Shown here in pieces: positions 22,470 through 39,540 of a stretch of 64,000 nt of DNA. The stretch lies in NCBI GenBank assembly GCA_005784505.1, contig VCAZ01000192.1, positions 538,784 to 602,783 on the forward strand, given 5' to 3'. A program made the translations under genes and the position numbers. The notes under the pieces were generated by a model. The model saw nothing but the letters and a program-made list of their open reading frames with translations. It was not told where the DNA came from and searched no databases. Each line of letters opens with the position of its first letter. Positions within the stretch are counted from its first letter, which is position 1. The DNA comes from Bagarius yarrelli. Taxonomy: Eukaryota; Chordata; Actinopteri; Siluriformes; Sisoridae.

Positions 22470-22786
22470 GGATCCATCCGTCCATCTTCTATACTTGCTT
22501 ATTCTCTAATAATTCTCTTTAGTGAAAGGCAGGAGGGTCCCCCTGGACAGGTCACCAGTCCATCATAGGGCCACACACACACACCTATGGAGGATTTAGA
22601 ATCACTAATCAATCTAACATTCATGTTTTTGGACTGTGGGAGGAAACCGGAGAACCCGGAGTAAACCCACACAAACACATGGAGAACACACAAACTCCAC
22701 ACAGAAAGACCCCTGCATGGCAATAAACCCGGGCCTAACTTGCTGTGAAGCAACCGTGCTAACCACTAAGCCACCGTGCTGCCCTT
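22470..22786 (-). mobile_element. SINE family C copy
   Basis: Contains ccccctggacaggtcaccag, ggactgtgggaggaaaccgg and, at the right, taaccactaagccaccgtgc, the tRNA-like promoter end read in reverse. Confidence 0.75.
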
Positions 22787-24069
22787 GGCTTGACATTTTA
22801 TTGTAAATTTACATTCAACAAAGTAAATAAACACATTCATTGACTTTAAGTGTTTAAAAAACATATATTATTTCTTGTTTCTTGTCATCTTTAACCTTAA
22901 ATAAACCAGATAATCAATAATAAATAAACAAAATCCAGATAATCAAGTCTTTCCAGCTCATGTGAAAACTACAGGTCTATGTGTTAAAGCTTATTTGAGG
23001 TAACCGTGACAACCGTACAATGTACATAATAAATTAGATTAACATGTAAATAAACAAATCCAATTTCACGTCCTATTAAAATATATTTTTTTCAACAGTA
23101 ACCAAAATAATATGGGTTTATTTAATATATGACCAAGTAATTAAAGATTTAATGTAAAAAGGCTTAATTAATTTATAATTGTAATTGTTTGGTGCCCAAT
23201 TAATTTTCAAGGTGTTTTACTACATTTAAACATGTCCCCAGATCACCGTGTAGACAGTCTCTTTTAGACCACAAGTAATTTACCTGTCAAGCCGTTTCTG
23301 GACACTATTTTCAAGATGATGTCATTCACACCTTTGCTGCCTTGATCCCATTTAACTAATAATCAATGGAAAAACACTGATCAAGAACAAAATGACTTTG
23401 GGCTTGGGGACATATGATGGGAAATCCCATCGTCCAGGGTACAATCGCAGTTTGAAGTCTAAGTTAGAGTTCCAAATGTTTTGAGAAATTATATAATATA
23501 ATTACTTCACTTTGCCAGAGTTTGCAGTAAACTAGCAGAAAGGTAGCAGCATCAGCAGCAGTAGAAGAACATGATAACTATCACAACTACAGCTGTGTTG
23601 ACTGACAAACAAATCTGGCAAAGTTAAGCAATTAAATTATATCATTTCTGGTAACATTTGAAACTCTAATGCGGCATAATTGCTTAATTTTTTTTTTACA
23701 CATAAATAAACTATTCCAATTGGACTTTTCAGAATGTGGGAACTTCAACCATGTAAAAACTATAGAGTCTTGACCGAAAGAGAACACAAACGTTTTGTGA
23801 AGTTCACCTTAAACTGTGTCCATTTTGCAGCACAAAAATGAGTGATTCGCTACGACTCCATGTGCTGCGGCATTTCAAAGACTGTGTAATAAAAGGTTTG
23901 GTTTTTTTTTTCAGATTGACAGTTCCGGTTAGTAGGAATTGTTACATTCACCTTTGTGAAAAGATCCATAAACTATTATTTTCCAGATTACACATAGAAA
24001 AACATTAACATAAGTCTGTTTCTTTCCTATTCCGAGATCACCGTACCACCAGATTCAGTCTGTATCCAT
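22787..24069. other. Intergenic
   Basis: AT-rich with no recognised gene or named repeat. Confidence 0.55.
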
Positions 24070-24260
24070 TCTGTCACTGATGGAGGTTTGGTTATTTGCT
24101 GCTGTTGCTTGTTTATTTGGGGACTCTTAATTTACAGATATTAATTAAACTGAACTGAGTGTTTTAGTGAGTGTTTAATGTATCGTATTTTTGATGTGAT
24201 TCTGTAAAGCTGCTTCGACACAATCTTTATTATTAAAAAGCGCAAAATAGATAAAGGGCA
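24070..24260 (+). mobile_element. LINE 3' UTR fragment
   Basis: Shares cactgatggaggtttggtt, ttggggactctt, agtgagtgtttaatg and gctgcttcgacacaat with the copies at 37.6 and 62.6 kb. Confidence 0.6.
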
Positions 24261-26432
24261 CCTGACTTGACTTGACGTAGTCAGTTGATCCAGCCAGTGC
24301 TGAGAAATGGCTCATTTTAACTGCTTTTATTGTTGACTATTATTAGCAGGTCACAATTGATTCCTCATATAATAAATCATAGTATTGCAATGTCATGATG
24401 TCATTAAAACAGAAGTTGGTTAAGGAAATGTCATGAACTGTTAAAAAAAAAGCAGCATAGATAAAGAAGTGCAGGTATTTGAGACTCTTGATGACTGATC
24501 TGGTCTGGATGGGCATCTAGAAGACAAGCTCATTACTGGGAAACTGCCTCTGGGTCCTCTGTTTAGTGAGTTTATTATGCTGGTGTATGTTAATGGTGGT
24601 ACTATCCACTTCTCCTTATGTTGCCTGCCCTATCTCGCATAGTTTTATATAATTAAATAATTACGGCGTGGCTTTCTAACTTATTGGCACAGCTCCATCT
24701 AGGGACCCCATAGTGTATCTGATCCAGCAATGTTGAGTGAAGCTCGAAAGAAAACGTCTCTGGTTACTTGTGTAACGAAACATTATGGTCATCACCACTT
24801 GCTGCTGTGTTATGTAATTTAATTGTAGAGTATTTCATCATTTATTCCTAATTTGCATATCAGCTGCAATTTGCTAGTCAGCTGCACTGGTGTTATCTTA
24901 TAATCCTCAAAGGAAATGTAAAGGTGGGGAATCGACCAAAGCCGATGCTCCTTTTTCCGCTTTTAGTGAACCAAAGTAACGCAAGTAACCGGAGATGTTA
25001 CAATAAAATGTCCAGCCAAACACGCATCATTTCCTTGCTTAAATTATATTGGCCCTTACATTAATTATGATGGTGTGTTCTTTTAAAATTAACCGTTCTT
25101 GCTAATTAATACATTTTTTTAAGGGAAAAAAAAAAATTTTGTATGATTTTTTATAAGTAACAAATTAATTTGATATTGTCACTTTTCCCGGAAATAACAT
25201 TTGCACAGCGATTTAAAAAATCTAGCAAAGACTCTTATAAATTCTTATTTAAGGAAACGTATTTAAACATGATTTGTATTGTCCTGGCATCAACCTGAAG
25301 GGAAAGAGATTTCTAACACCACTGTCAAGAAGGCAACTGTGCAGTAACCCATCAGTTTGCGTTGTTTTCTGGAATATTGTGGAAATGCAATAAAAGATTT
25401 TTGCTTTTTTAAAAGCAAATTTACACCACAGTTACTGATTACTTCCGCGTTGCCAATAATCTGTCGAAGCATCACACCTCTCCACACCAATCAGTGCTAG
25501 TGCTGCACAGACTTAATGAGCTTAAAATGATGCACAATAATAAATAAAATTATAGCTTGAAATTAACCAATATTTGTGTAGGTTGAGGAAAATTGTTGAA
25601 ATAGAATTTTATAGAATTCATGTATTTAGAGAACTCATTTGTGGATTATAATTCCAGAATGAATTTGATTATTACTGTATGTGTCTCGTAAACGGTTTGT
25701 GGTAGCTTAATGTTTGGTTTAGATTTTGAGGCAGTATGTAAAAATGTAGAAATAAATTTGCTTAATACTTTGCTTCATAAATTTGCTTTTCTTATGATTC
25801 CACCAGCACCAGCACCACTCATCTGCACCAGCACCCGTTCACAAGCACTACTATATATACATCTTACCTCATTTACCTCATTCACAGGATTTAATACATT
25901 TAATTCACAAAAATAAAGCAAATAAATCATATATATATATATATATATACATTTTAAAATAATGAGTAAATGAGGAAATTCCACTTTAGGTAAAACTTGG
26001 GAAAATATAAAGAAGCTAAAACTAAACAATTAAACCAAGACATTAAAGTAAATTAGTAACTAGTTTAATGTGTGTACTGACATATTTAATCGGTAATAAA
26101 TTAAGACTGATGATTAAAGTTTTTTTTATATACACTCAGTTCAAGCTACATCTTTTTAATGTGTTTTAATGACTGAACAGCAGATAAATTAAGCTTTGTA
26201 CTTTGTTGGTCAGTAGAATTGTAGATTGTTTCTTCTCAAACTAACAGTAATGCCACACACTAGCACACATTTTGTTGGCTTTATTTTTGAACTAAAATAC
26301 AATTTAAATGTTACCATAATGAAACTAAGGCATCCTAAACACACACAGACGTCTGCAAAAAGAAAATATATAACAGCTTACACACTGTTCAGAGATTTAA
26401 AGGAAAGCTACATGGGAGAGGTAAATATACCA
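24261..26432. other. Intergenic
   Basis: AT-rich. It contains an (AT)n run at 25928-25949 and no other recognised feature. It ends at the skp1 poly(A) signal. Confidence 0.5.
25928..25949. repeat. (AT)n microsatellite
   Basis: About eleven AT dinucleotides in intergenic sequence. Confidence 0.85.
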
Positions 26433-26438
26433 TTTATT
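26433..26438 (-). terminator. skp1 poly(A) signal
   Basis: TTTATT on the + strand (AATAAA on the coding strand), about 207 nt past the skp1 stop. Confidence 0.5.
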
Positions 26439-26644
26439 TTTTACTGAATATACAAAGAAGGATAAAAACAGATACCACATAAGTTATTTTCTCTTTTATA
26501 CTAAACAAGCAATGAAGAGGATCATGCTATTAATACACAAGAGATCGAATTTTACCGCTAAGCATATTAGCAGGTAGGAATAACTGCGCAACCAGTGAGT
26601 GAAATTTCGGGAACAATCCTTAGAGCTGATATTCTCTGGACGAA

Positions 26645-31742
<5,098 letters not shown>

Positions 31743-32097
31743 CTACAGAAAAATGTTATTTTACAGGTAATGAATAAATTATTACATTAATCTGATGTAC
31801 TTTAGGTAAAACTTTAGGATACAGTAACAAGCATTTGATCCCAAACAATCAATAGGATTTATTAAACTGAGTCTAACTAGAACATTAACAGCAGTTCCTT
31901 AACTAACATAACTAGCGCTGTTACATTAACTGGCGCCATGTTATTAACCGGTGATGATGATGATGATGTTACTATTATTTATGTAACAAAACTGTAACTC
32001 AAATGGAGTTTAACTCATATTTAAGAAATGACGTTAACGTTACGTCAAACTAGCACATCTATAGAGTACACACACAATATATCTATAGAGCTAAAGA

Positions 32098-32186
32098 TGC
32101 ACAGGCAGACAGAGGCAGGCAGGCAGGCAGGCAGGCAGACACAGACAGACAGACAGACAGACAGGCAGGCAGGCAGGCAGACACAT
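32098..32186. repeat. (CAGG)n/(CAGA)n microsatellite
   Basis: Tetranucleotide array in skp1 intron 1 made of two alternating blocks of gcag and gaca units. Confidence 0.85.
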
Positions 32187-32231
32187 TGTTCTCACGCCAA
32201 CACCGAAGTGATATTAAACTGTATTCCGGCC

Positions 32232-32265
32232 CGGCCTAGCCTAGCCTAGCCTAGCCTAGCCTAGC
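32232..32265. repeat. (CCTAG)n microsatellite
   Basis: Six to seven perfect CCTAG pentamers in skp1 intron 1, about 100 bp from the donor of exon 1. Confidence 0.85.
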
Positions 32266-32367
32266 AACATTTAACTAACATTTCAACAAAATGCGCCAAA
32301 ACTACACTTTTGTCGTAAACATATTTATATTTATCTTCACAAATGACTAAATAAACCATAAACTTAC

Positions 32368-32465
32368 AACGAGTAAATTCCTGAAAGATTCAGCGCTGAA
32401 TGTAAACGTCGATTAAAGGCCGCCAAAACCGAACAGCAGCTCGCCTTCGTCTTCGTTTTCGGTTT
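32368..32465 (-). other. skp1: skp1 5' UTR exon and promoter side (approximate)
   Basis: A GTAAGT donor at 32362-32367 ends a CpG-containing non-coding stretch (cgtcgattaaaggccgcc, ctcgccttcgtcttcg). The start codon lies in the next exon, so this is the likely untranslated first exon. Its 5' limit is a guess. Confidence 0.55.
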
Positions 32466-32869
32466 TTTTTTTTTCTTGCTTTGTTCTTCTTTTTTTATAA
32501 TGACGCCTGGAAAAACAAGCGTTTGTGCATTACTGACACCCAGCGGTGTGGAGCGTGAACAATTCAGCGAACAGTACAAAATCCAGCGCTTTCTATTAAC
32601 ATTATAGAGATGACGTGACAATTTAAGTTTAACATAATTGGCGTAACAATATTAGAAGGCCTAACAATAAAAGGACAATATTTATGAGGAGTGCAGCTGT
32701 TTAAGACGTTTGGGTGTTATTTTTTATTATTTTTTATTTTTTTTTATTTTTTTTTTTCTATTTTTTTTTTTTCCTGGTGTAATATTTACGTAAGCATTGA
32801 ATATTTGTGGCACTATTTTACGACACTACGAAAAACAAGATATAAGGTATATAAGGTATAATAAGGCAT
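32466..32869. other. skp1 upstream region
   Basis: Long T-rich runs (32461-32473 and 32718-32775) flank a small CpG-containing part at 32500-32560 that may be promoter. No gene. Confidence 0.45.
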
Positions 32870-33163
32870 TCATTTTGTTTGGTTCTCACTGGATGTAATA
32901 TATTTGTGTGCTCATTCCTCTGCTTTTATAAGTCACTAAATGCTTCTCCTCTGGAAAAAATATTTACCACAGCCATCTCAATCCCCTTAGCAAATTCTAC
33001 CAACATCTGTCCTTCACTGTTCCTTTCCCTGACTCCAAACCTGCCCAACACTTCCTCATCACCTCTGTTCCCCTCACCAACATGTCCATTAAAGTTTGCA
33101 CCTATTACTACTCTCTCTCTCTCTCCTCTGGGAATACTCACCATTACCTCATCTAACAATAGA
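32870..33163 (-). mobile_element. Inverted 5' part of an RTE/BovB-like LINE (endonuclease)
   Basis: On the minus strand it encodes VVIGANFNGHVGEGNRGDEE and RFGVRERNSEGQMLVEFAK, then, after a frame change, HLVTYKSRGMSTQIYYI. This is the endonuclease domain of a common fish LINE often misannotated as craniofacial development protein 2-like. The GDFN active-site Asp is replaced by Asn. It is reversed relative to the 3' part that begins at about 33164. Confidence 0.75.
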
Positions 33164-33950
33164 GAGTGTGTGAAAGAGATAAATAAGCGAGTGCAGGCAG
33201 GTTGGAATAGGTGGAGAAATGTGTCAGGAGTGAGATGTGACAGGAGAATATTAGCTAGAATCAAAGGGGAAGGTGTAGAAGACAGTGGTGGAGGCAGCTA
33301 TGATGTATTGTTTAGAGAGAGTGATGGTTTAGACCAGCTGGTTTAGAGACTTATGGTTTTTTAGAGAGACAGTGGTGAGACAGCTGGTTTAGAGACCAGC
33401 TATGATGTATGGTTTAGAGACAGTGGTAAGACAGTGGTAAGACAGCTATGATGGTTTATGGTGAGACCAGCTTAGAGAGACAGTGGTGAGACCAGCTATG
33501 ATGTATGGTTTAGGACGTTTAGAGATGGTTTAGAGACAGTGGTAAGACCAGCTATGATGTATGGTTTAGAGACAGTGGTAAGACCAGCTATGATGTATGG
33601 TTTAGAGACAGTGGTGAGACCAGCTATGATGTAAGAGACAGTGGTGAGACCAGCTATGATGTATGGTTTAGAGACAGTGGTGAGACCAGCTATGATGTAT
33701 GGTTTAGAGACAGTGGTGAGACCAGCTATGACCAGTGGTGAGACCCGCTATGACGTATGGTTTAGAGACAATGGCACTGAGGAAGAGACAGGTGTTAGAA
33801 ATAAAGCTAACAGGCGGAAGGTAAAGAGAAAGACCAAAGAGGAGGTATATGGATGCGATTATCGAAGGTGTATAGAAAAGGGTTAAATGGAGACAGATGA
33901 TTCGCTGTGGCGACCCGCTGTCCTGCTCTTCACTCAAGAATGCACATCCG
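33164..33950 (+). mobile_element. 3' part of the same LINE (RT C terminus), with internal expansion
   Basis: The + strand encodes INKRVQAGWNRWRNVSGVRC and DRRILARIKG. A disturbed KTVV...MMYGLET block follows, expanded in tandem between 33297 and 33765, then MALRKRQVLEIKLTGGR. In another frame come GRPKRRYMDA and WRQMIRCGDP. This order matches the C-terminal half of the same LINE's ORF2. It is dead, with frame changes. Confidence 0.75.
33297..33765 (+). repeat. 36-bp minisatellite derived from LINE RT
   Basis: About ten full or partial copies of a 36-bp unit (gtggtgagaccagctatgat plus gtatggtttagagaca). Each encodes the 12 residues VVRPAMMYGLET. The outermost copies join the normal flanking LINE sequence on each side, so the array grew in place. 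Copies differ by G/A changes and deletions. Confidence 0.85.
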
Positions 33951-35785
33951 GCGCATCAAATAAAACTAATTAAAAACAAAACATGGTGTCAAAAGAAAAA
34001 TAAAATAAAAATCAGTTTTGCAGGAGTGTCATCACCCCACATAAACTGGGGTAATTTATTCGGATGAGTTTATTCTGAAGATGCGCTTCCTCTATTTCAT
34101 CCTTATTTAACATTAGTTTATTCTGATAGATATTTAAGCACCTCCGATCTTTCTACACTGTTTGTTATGTAGTAGTTCATTACAGCCTATCTAACATTTC
34201 CCATACTCTTCATGGTAAAAGAAATGCAATTTAAAATGATAAATTATATATATATCCATCCAATAAATTTGCACATTCAAAAATTAACTTTGGAAATAAG
34301 CGTTGTTATTTATGCAAGCATTTATTAAAAGATACTGATTATATATTTTTTTTCCCATGTTGTTTCTCTCAGTGTTTTTGGAAGCATCGCAGGACTGGGT
34401 GGTAGAGGCAGGTGTGGTTGCTGATGGTTGCACTCTCAGCTTACAAAATGTGATATACAGAATCACCAAAGAAAAATTGAAATGTTTGTATTATTAGCCA
34501 AGTATTTTATACATAAATGTAGATGCTCTAAATCCCCTCCTTTGTTCATTGTATTGTAGTTTCTCAGATGCCCTTAGCAAAATAAAAATATTGCCAATTT
34601 GTTGCATTGCAATAAAAAGTGTAGTAGTTCATTATGAGAATTAAGGTTATCTTGTTAGATAAGGCATGACAGATTAAACTACTGGAAGCAGCACATGAGC
34701 AGGAAGGAAGGATTCTCAGAACACTGGCACAAACTGTAAACAAACCGTGATCCTGGGTTAATTAAGATCAATTAAGATTAATATCTTTACTGTTCTGTAT
34801 AATTTGATGTGTAGTGTACAAATTTTTTAGCCAAATAAAAAACAAAAACAAATTAAGTACCATGCTTGCACATGTCTGTATTTTAGTGACATTTTTAAAT
34901 AAACGAAACCAACGAAGCCACGATGACCACCGGCCTAATAGAGTGCGAGTAATGATAGATTATACAACAAAACATATTTTCAAGTAAATAAGACTAATAC
35001 AATAAAAAGAGAGGTTGCAGTAAAGTCAGATTGATACCAGTTTAAAGGATTTTATCAGGACGGAAGGAAAATATGACATCATCTTGCTGTCAAATGCTTA
35101 TTAAAAAAGTGTTGCAAAATAAGAGGAGCTCGAGCAGCCCTAGACATGCAAAAGTGTCTGAAGTAACTGCAAAAGGACAGTGTTAATTAAAGCTTAATAT
35201 TTTGGACAGACATTTTCATGTTTAGGACAGTTTGGGACAGTTGCTTTTTTTAGGATGCCTTTATTTAGTATATTTTTTCATGGAGATTACAGTTGGAGAC
35301 GCAACCTATAATATTCAGTTATGCAGCAGCAGCTCAAAATTTATCTGGTGTTTTTCTTTTTCTTTTCTTTTTGCTTGAGTCTCTTCAAGTCATGGATTGA
35401 TGTAACTTCAGCGCTTTTCTTCTCACCTGATTAAACTTCGTTACCACCATAAGGTGACACTCCAGTTAAAGATGCTTTCGTGAAAATTGTGTTAGTAGAG
35501 GAAAAATTAATAACAGGTAAAAACCCTCTCTCACTATTTTAACATTTCTGCTCAATGTAAGTACAATATTTTACCAGTGTCCGTTTACAATATTTTACTT
35601 AATATTACAAAAATGTACCTTGATTTTACTGAAAATAAAACCATTGTTACTTATAATATATATTTACAGCATTTATCCATACACAATTACACAATTTGTC
35701 CATGTCTGTTGCTACTGTATGCGGCTTTGCATTGTGTCCTTTACTAACAAAGCATATGGTTAAAACTGTATATAGTATATATACA
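33951..35785. other. Intergenic
   Basis: AT-rich. No gene, RNA gene or named repeat is seen. Confidence 0.5.
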
Positions 35786-35965
35786 TTTACATTTACAGCA
35801 TTTGGCAGATGTTCTTATCCAGAGCAACTTACATTCATCTCTTTTATACAACTGAGCAATTAGGGGTTAGGAGCCTTAGTCAGGGAGTGGTAGCTTGGTG
35901 GAGCCGGAAAGCGAACCCTTTGGGTTGGTAGTCCAACACCTCAACCATGAGCCACCACTTTCTAA
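35786..35965 (-). mobile_element. SINE family A copy
   Basis: Reverse copy with ttggcagatgttcttatcca and a right end caaccatgagccaccact. Confidence 0.75.
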
Positions 35966-37279
35966 TTTTACCACAAATGTTGCTTTACTAAGCATAGTTT
36001 AACCATGATATTTTTAGAAAAACTGTTATACAAATGCCAATAAAATGCCAAGTCATAAAAATAATAATAAAAAAATTGGTTATTACTCTTTTACTATACT
36101 ACAACAACAATTAATTTTCGTTAAGGTTGATTTCAAGAGCTACGGTACAGCATGCAAGCATGTCAGTGTTCATTAAACACAAAACTCATTGCTAATACAT
36201 ATTACTAATGTAGAAAGTAAATAATAATTTGGTTGCACATATGATAATACTGTATGTCATGCATTTAAGTATTGACATTACTGTATGTTGTTAATACAAC
36301 AAGATATAACGTCCTTATATATAATTAATATAATATCCTTACATACAGATTAATACCGTAATACAGTTTTTTTTCTACACATGACATTTCAATAGTTAGT
36401 CAGGATTATTTAAGTAAGTTATTATGTTTAGCTTTTGCCAGATGCCTAAGAAACCAGCATTTGATAGAAATTTCAGTTTCACAGTTCTGCGTTTATCAAA
36501 AGAGGCCATAGTCAAAAATGACAACAAAGCTACTCCTAATAAGAGTTTCTGGACAGAGCTAGAGTACAGAATCACTCATACTTTTGTAAAAAATTAAACA
36601 GACAACAGCTGGACCACCTTGGGACTGTCTTAAGAAAATGATGATAAAACTAGAGGCAGTTATGACGACACTGATTTTGAGACAGGGTCTTTTTTTCCCT
36701 ATGACTAAAAGATTGCTGGACTTTTAATCTTGATGTTTTCTAAAACACAAAAAAGAGAATACACATTTTTAAAACTTAGCATTTGGAAGCATTTGATAAA
36801 TTATTACATATGGCAGGAACTGAAAAACCTATGCACATTTATCTTTTAAAGAGCCATGGTCCACCCATCAGCGGCAGGGAAATAAATTAGAAACACTGAT
36901 GACTCCTTGAACAATGGCATTAGATAGCGTTCGGCAGTGCAGAATGACGCATGTCGGTTAAAAATGGCCTAAAAGTTGCATGAATTTCGAAATAACCATT
37001 CACATTGTGGTCGCATTGATCTGTCGGATTTAATTCCACATAAAGAAGTGGCACAAATCAAAATATAAAAGATCAGATTCCATGCAGTTTGTGCTGTTCA
37101 CACTGTCATGAGAAAAACTCGTTGGGCCCCATTATAGTTTTTAATCCAGATATTAATTCAGTCCTGAGTGCATATGTAAGTAAATGTTAACCTTTTTCTA
37201 TAAATGTTTGTAGGTGACATATTTTCTCTTGTCTTTTCTTGTGATGTTGTTTTTAGATAATTTATGTCAAATAAATTGG
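35966..37279. other. Intergenic
   Basis: AT-rich with no recognised feature. Confidence 0.5.
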
Positions 37280-37920
37280 CTTACTCATACTTGCAAGTAA
37301 AGTATGGAGTTCCCCAAGGCTCAGTTCTAGGACCGTTACTTTTTACACTTTGCATGTTACACCTGGGAGATATTATTAGAAAACATAGTGTTTTACTGCT
37401 ATGCTCATGACATTCAGCTATATATTTCTTCGCAGCCCAGTTTGATTACCAATTACCAATTTGAAAAACTAAATGTTTAATTGAATATGGAGTATTAGTA
37501 TTAGTAGAGCACACAGTATATTTGTATATGATAAGTCGAATGGCATCTGCACTAACATATGTCTGTTTTTTTGTTATTCCGAGCTCACCGTCACCGCCAT
37601 CACTTGGAGACAATAAGGCAATTTCTCAGTGATATCTAGTCTTCTAGATGGCTATCCGGACAAGACCATGGAAACTTGCTGCAGCATGGGTAACCTACTG
37701 GTTTATCTGGTCAGAGGAGAACTGAGCCTGGTTTCTCCCATGGTTTTTTCTCCATTCTATTAACAATGAAGTTTTGGTTCCTTGCCCCTGTCGCCTCTGG
37801 CTTGCTTAGTTGGGGACTCTAAATTTATAGATATCAATTAAATTGAATGTGTTAGTGAGTGTTTAATGTTGTCTTTTCTGGTGTGATTCTGTTCAGCTGC
37901 TTTAATTGTTATATATTTTT
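37280..37920 (+). mobile_element. LINE RT remnant plus its 3' UTR
   Basis: 37300-37450 encodes VKYGVPQGSVLGPLLFTLCM, then LGDIIRKHSVLLL, and after a frame change HDIQLYIS. This is the RT palm of an L2/Rex1-type LINE with the YADD box damaged. From 37560 the 3' UTR repeat follows (accgtcaccgccatcacttg to gtgattctgttcagctgct). The C-terminal part of ORF2 between them is missing. Confidence 0.75.
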
Positions 37921-37923
37921 TAT

Positions 37924-38112
37924 TTTAACATTTACATTTATGGCATTTGGCAGGTGTTCTTATCCAGAGCACCTACCATTTAATTAATTTATACAACTAA
38001 GCAATTAGGGTATAGGGGCCTTGCCCAAAGGCCCAGCAGTGGCAACTCTGTGATACTGGGAACTAAACCCACAACATTCTGTTATCAGTCTAACCACTAA
38101 GCTACCACCTAG
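37924..38112 (-). mobile_element. SINE family A copy
   Basis: Reverse copy placed directly behind the LINE 3' UTR: catttggcaggtgttcttat at the left, taaccactaagctaccacc at the right. Confidence 0.75.
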
Positions 38113-39009
38113 CTCTTCAGCATTTGAGCAAACAACTAGTTAAACTTCATTAGCATTATCTTAGTTTTGAGTTAAAGTTAATAGCCTAAAATGTTAAACT
38201 TAATAAATATATGTATGTTTGTGTATTACAGGCTCTGGAAGAAGAATCATGTCTCCTGTGCTGCTACTGATAAGGAAGAAGTGGAACCTGTTATACGCTG
38301 GTTTGCCTTTCTTACGTTGGCAACAGATTCTTGTGGTGGATGCCTAAGACACGTTCCCACTGCCATGCTTAACAAATAGTAATTCTGAAAAATGTTTCTT
38401 TATGTAATATCTCTTAAATGTATTTTAAGTTTGTAAATACCTATTTCTTACTAATTTAATTGTTCCAGGCTATGTTTTATACTGCAATCTAGTCTAATCT
38501 CCACTGGAAAAAGTTCTAAAACAGAATTAGGTCTCGACATATAATTGCTGACAGCAGTTGTTTTTGTCAGGCTATTAATTTTTTTATCAGGTTCTTATAG
38601 ACAGCAGTTACTTTAGTTCTAAAACGGATACAATGCTGTTTTTTTTTCTATATATTTTACACCAGTTGCTGTAATGTGACTTCTTTCAATCTTCTTTACA
38701 TGAATTTATTTTATTTTTTTTCTGTTACTATTCTATTTTTCTTTTTTTTCTCTTTTTTAGATAGAAGAGTCATAAAGAACAGTTCACTACATGTTGTACT
38801 GTGTGTAATCGTGTATGTGACAAAGAAAAATTTGAATTTAAAATCTAGAAACAAACTTATGTTGAGTGTGTAAGAAACCCAGTGCTGAATTCTGTATTGA
38901 TTGTAGGATTTTTGTACGTTTCCCTGATGTCTGTGTGATTTTCTTCCCAGTGAATTGGTTTCCTCATATTTTTAAATCAAGTGAATTATTGACCTTTAAA
39001 TTGCTTTAA
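38113..39009. other. Intergenic, unassigned
   Basis: A 62-codon open frame at 38191-38379 has an acceptor-like ttacag inside, but no family match. The rest is AT-rich with nothing recognised. Confidence 0.35.
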
Positions 39010-39540
39010 ATTGCATAAGTATTGAGGGGTATAGATGAGTATGGTTGGTTTTGGGTGGGTATGATTGGGTATAAATAGGTTTGATTGGGTTTGAATGGGT
39101 ATAAATAGGTACTGATGGGTATAAATGGGTGTGAATATGTATGAGTGGGTATGAATAGGTACAGATAGGTGTAGATGAGTATGGATGGGTGTGATTGGGT
39201 ATGAATGGGATTAATTGGGTATGGATGGGTATATATGTGTATGGATAAGTACAAATGGGTATGAATGGGTATAGATGGGTATAAATGGGTATGAATGAGT
39301 ATAATTGGGTGAAGATGGATATAAATAGGTATGGATGGGTATGATTGAGTATAAATGGGTATAGATGGTATAAATGGGTATAAATGAGTATGGATGGTTA
39401 TGAATAGGTATGATTAGGTATGAATACTGGTTTGGTGTAAATCGTGTTAATGATGGGTATGAATATAAATGGGTACGAGTGAGAAAGGATGGGTATGATT
39501 GGGTGTGAATAGGTTTGATTGGGTGTGAATGGGTATATTC
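39010..39540 (+). repeat. GGGTATRAAT decamer minisatellite
   Basis: About fifty tandem, variable 10-bp units of the type tgggtatgaa/tgggtataaa. GGG recurs every ten bases on the + strand. Open frames on the minus strand (Tyr/Pro/His/Ile repeats) are products of the repeat, not genes. Confidence 0.85.

Noticed and set aside
32028..32249. Plus-strand frame with Gln-Thr-Asp-Arg repeats
   Set aside because: Translation of the CAGG/CAGA microsatellite in a skp1 intron.
33297..33765. CRISPR-like array (regular repeats)
   Set aside because: The repeats are contiguous without unique spacers, lie in a vertebrate genome and encode a LINE motif.
38191..38379. 62-codon frame with four cysteines, considered as a small secreted peptide or an exon
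   Set aside because: No signal peptide, no donor at a sensible place and no family match; kept only as unassigned sequence.
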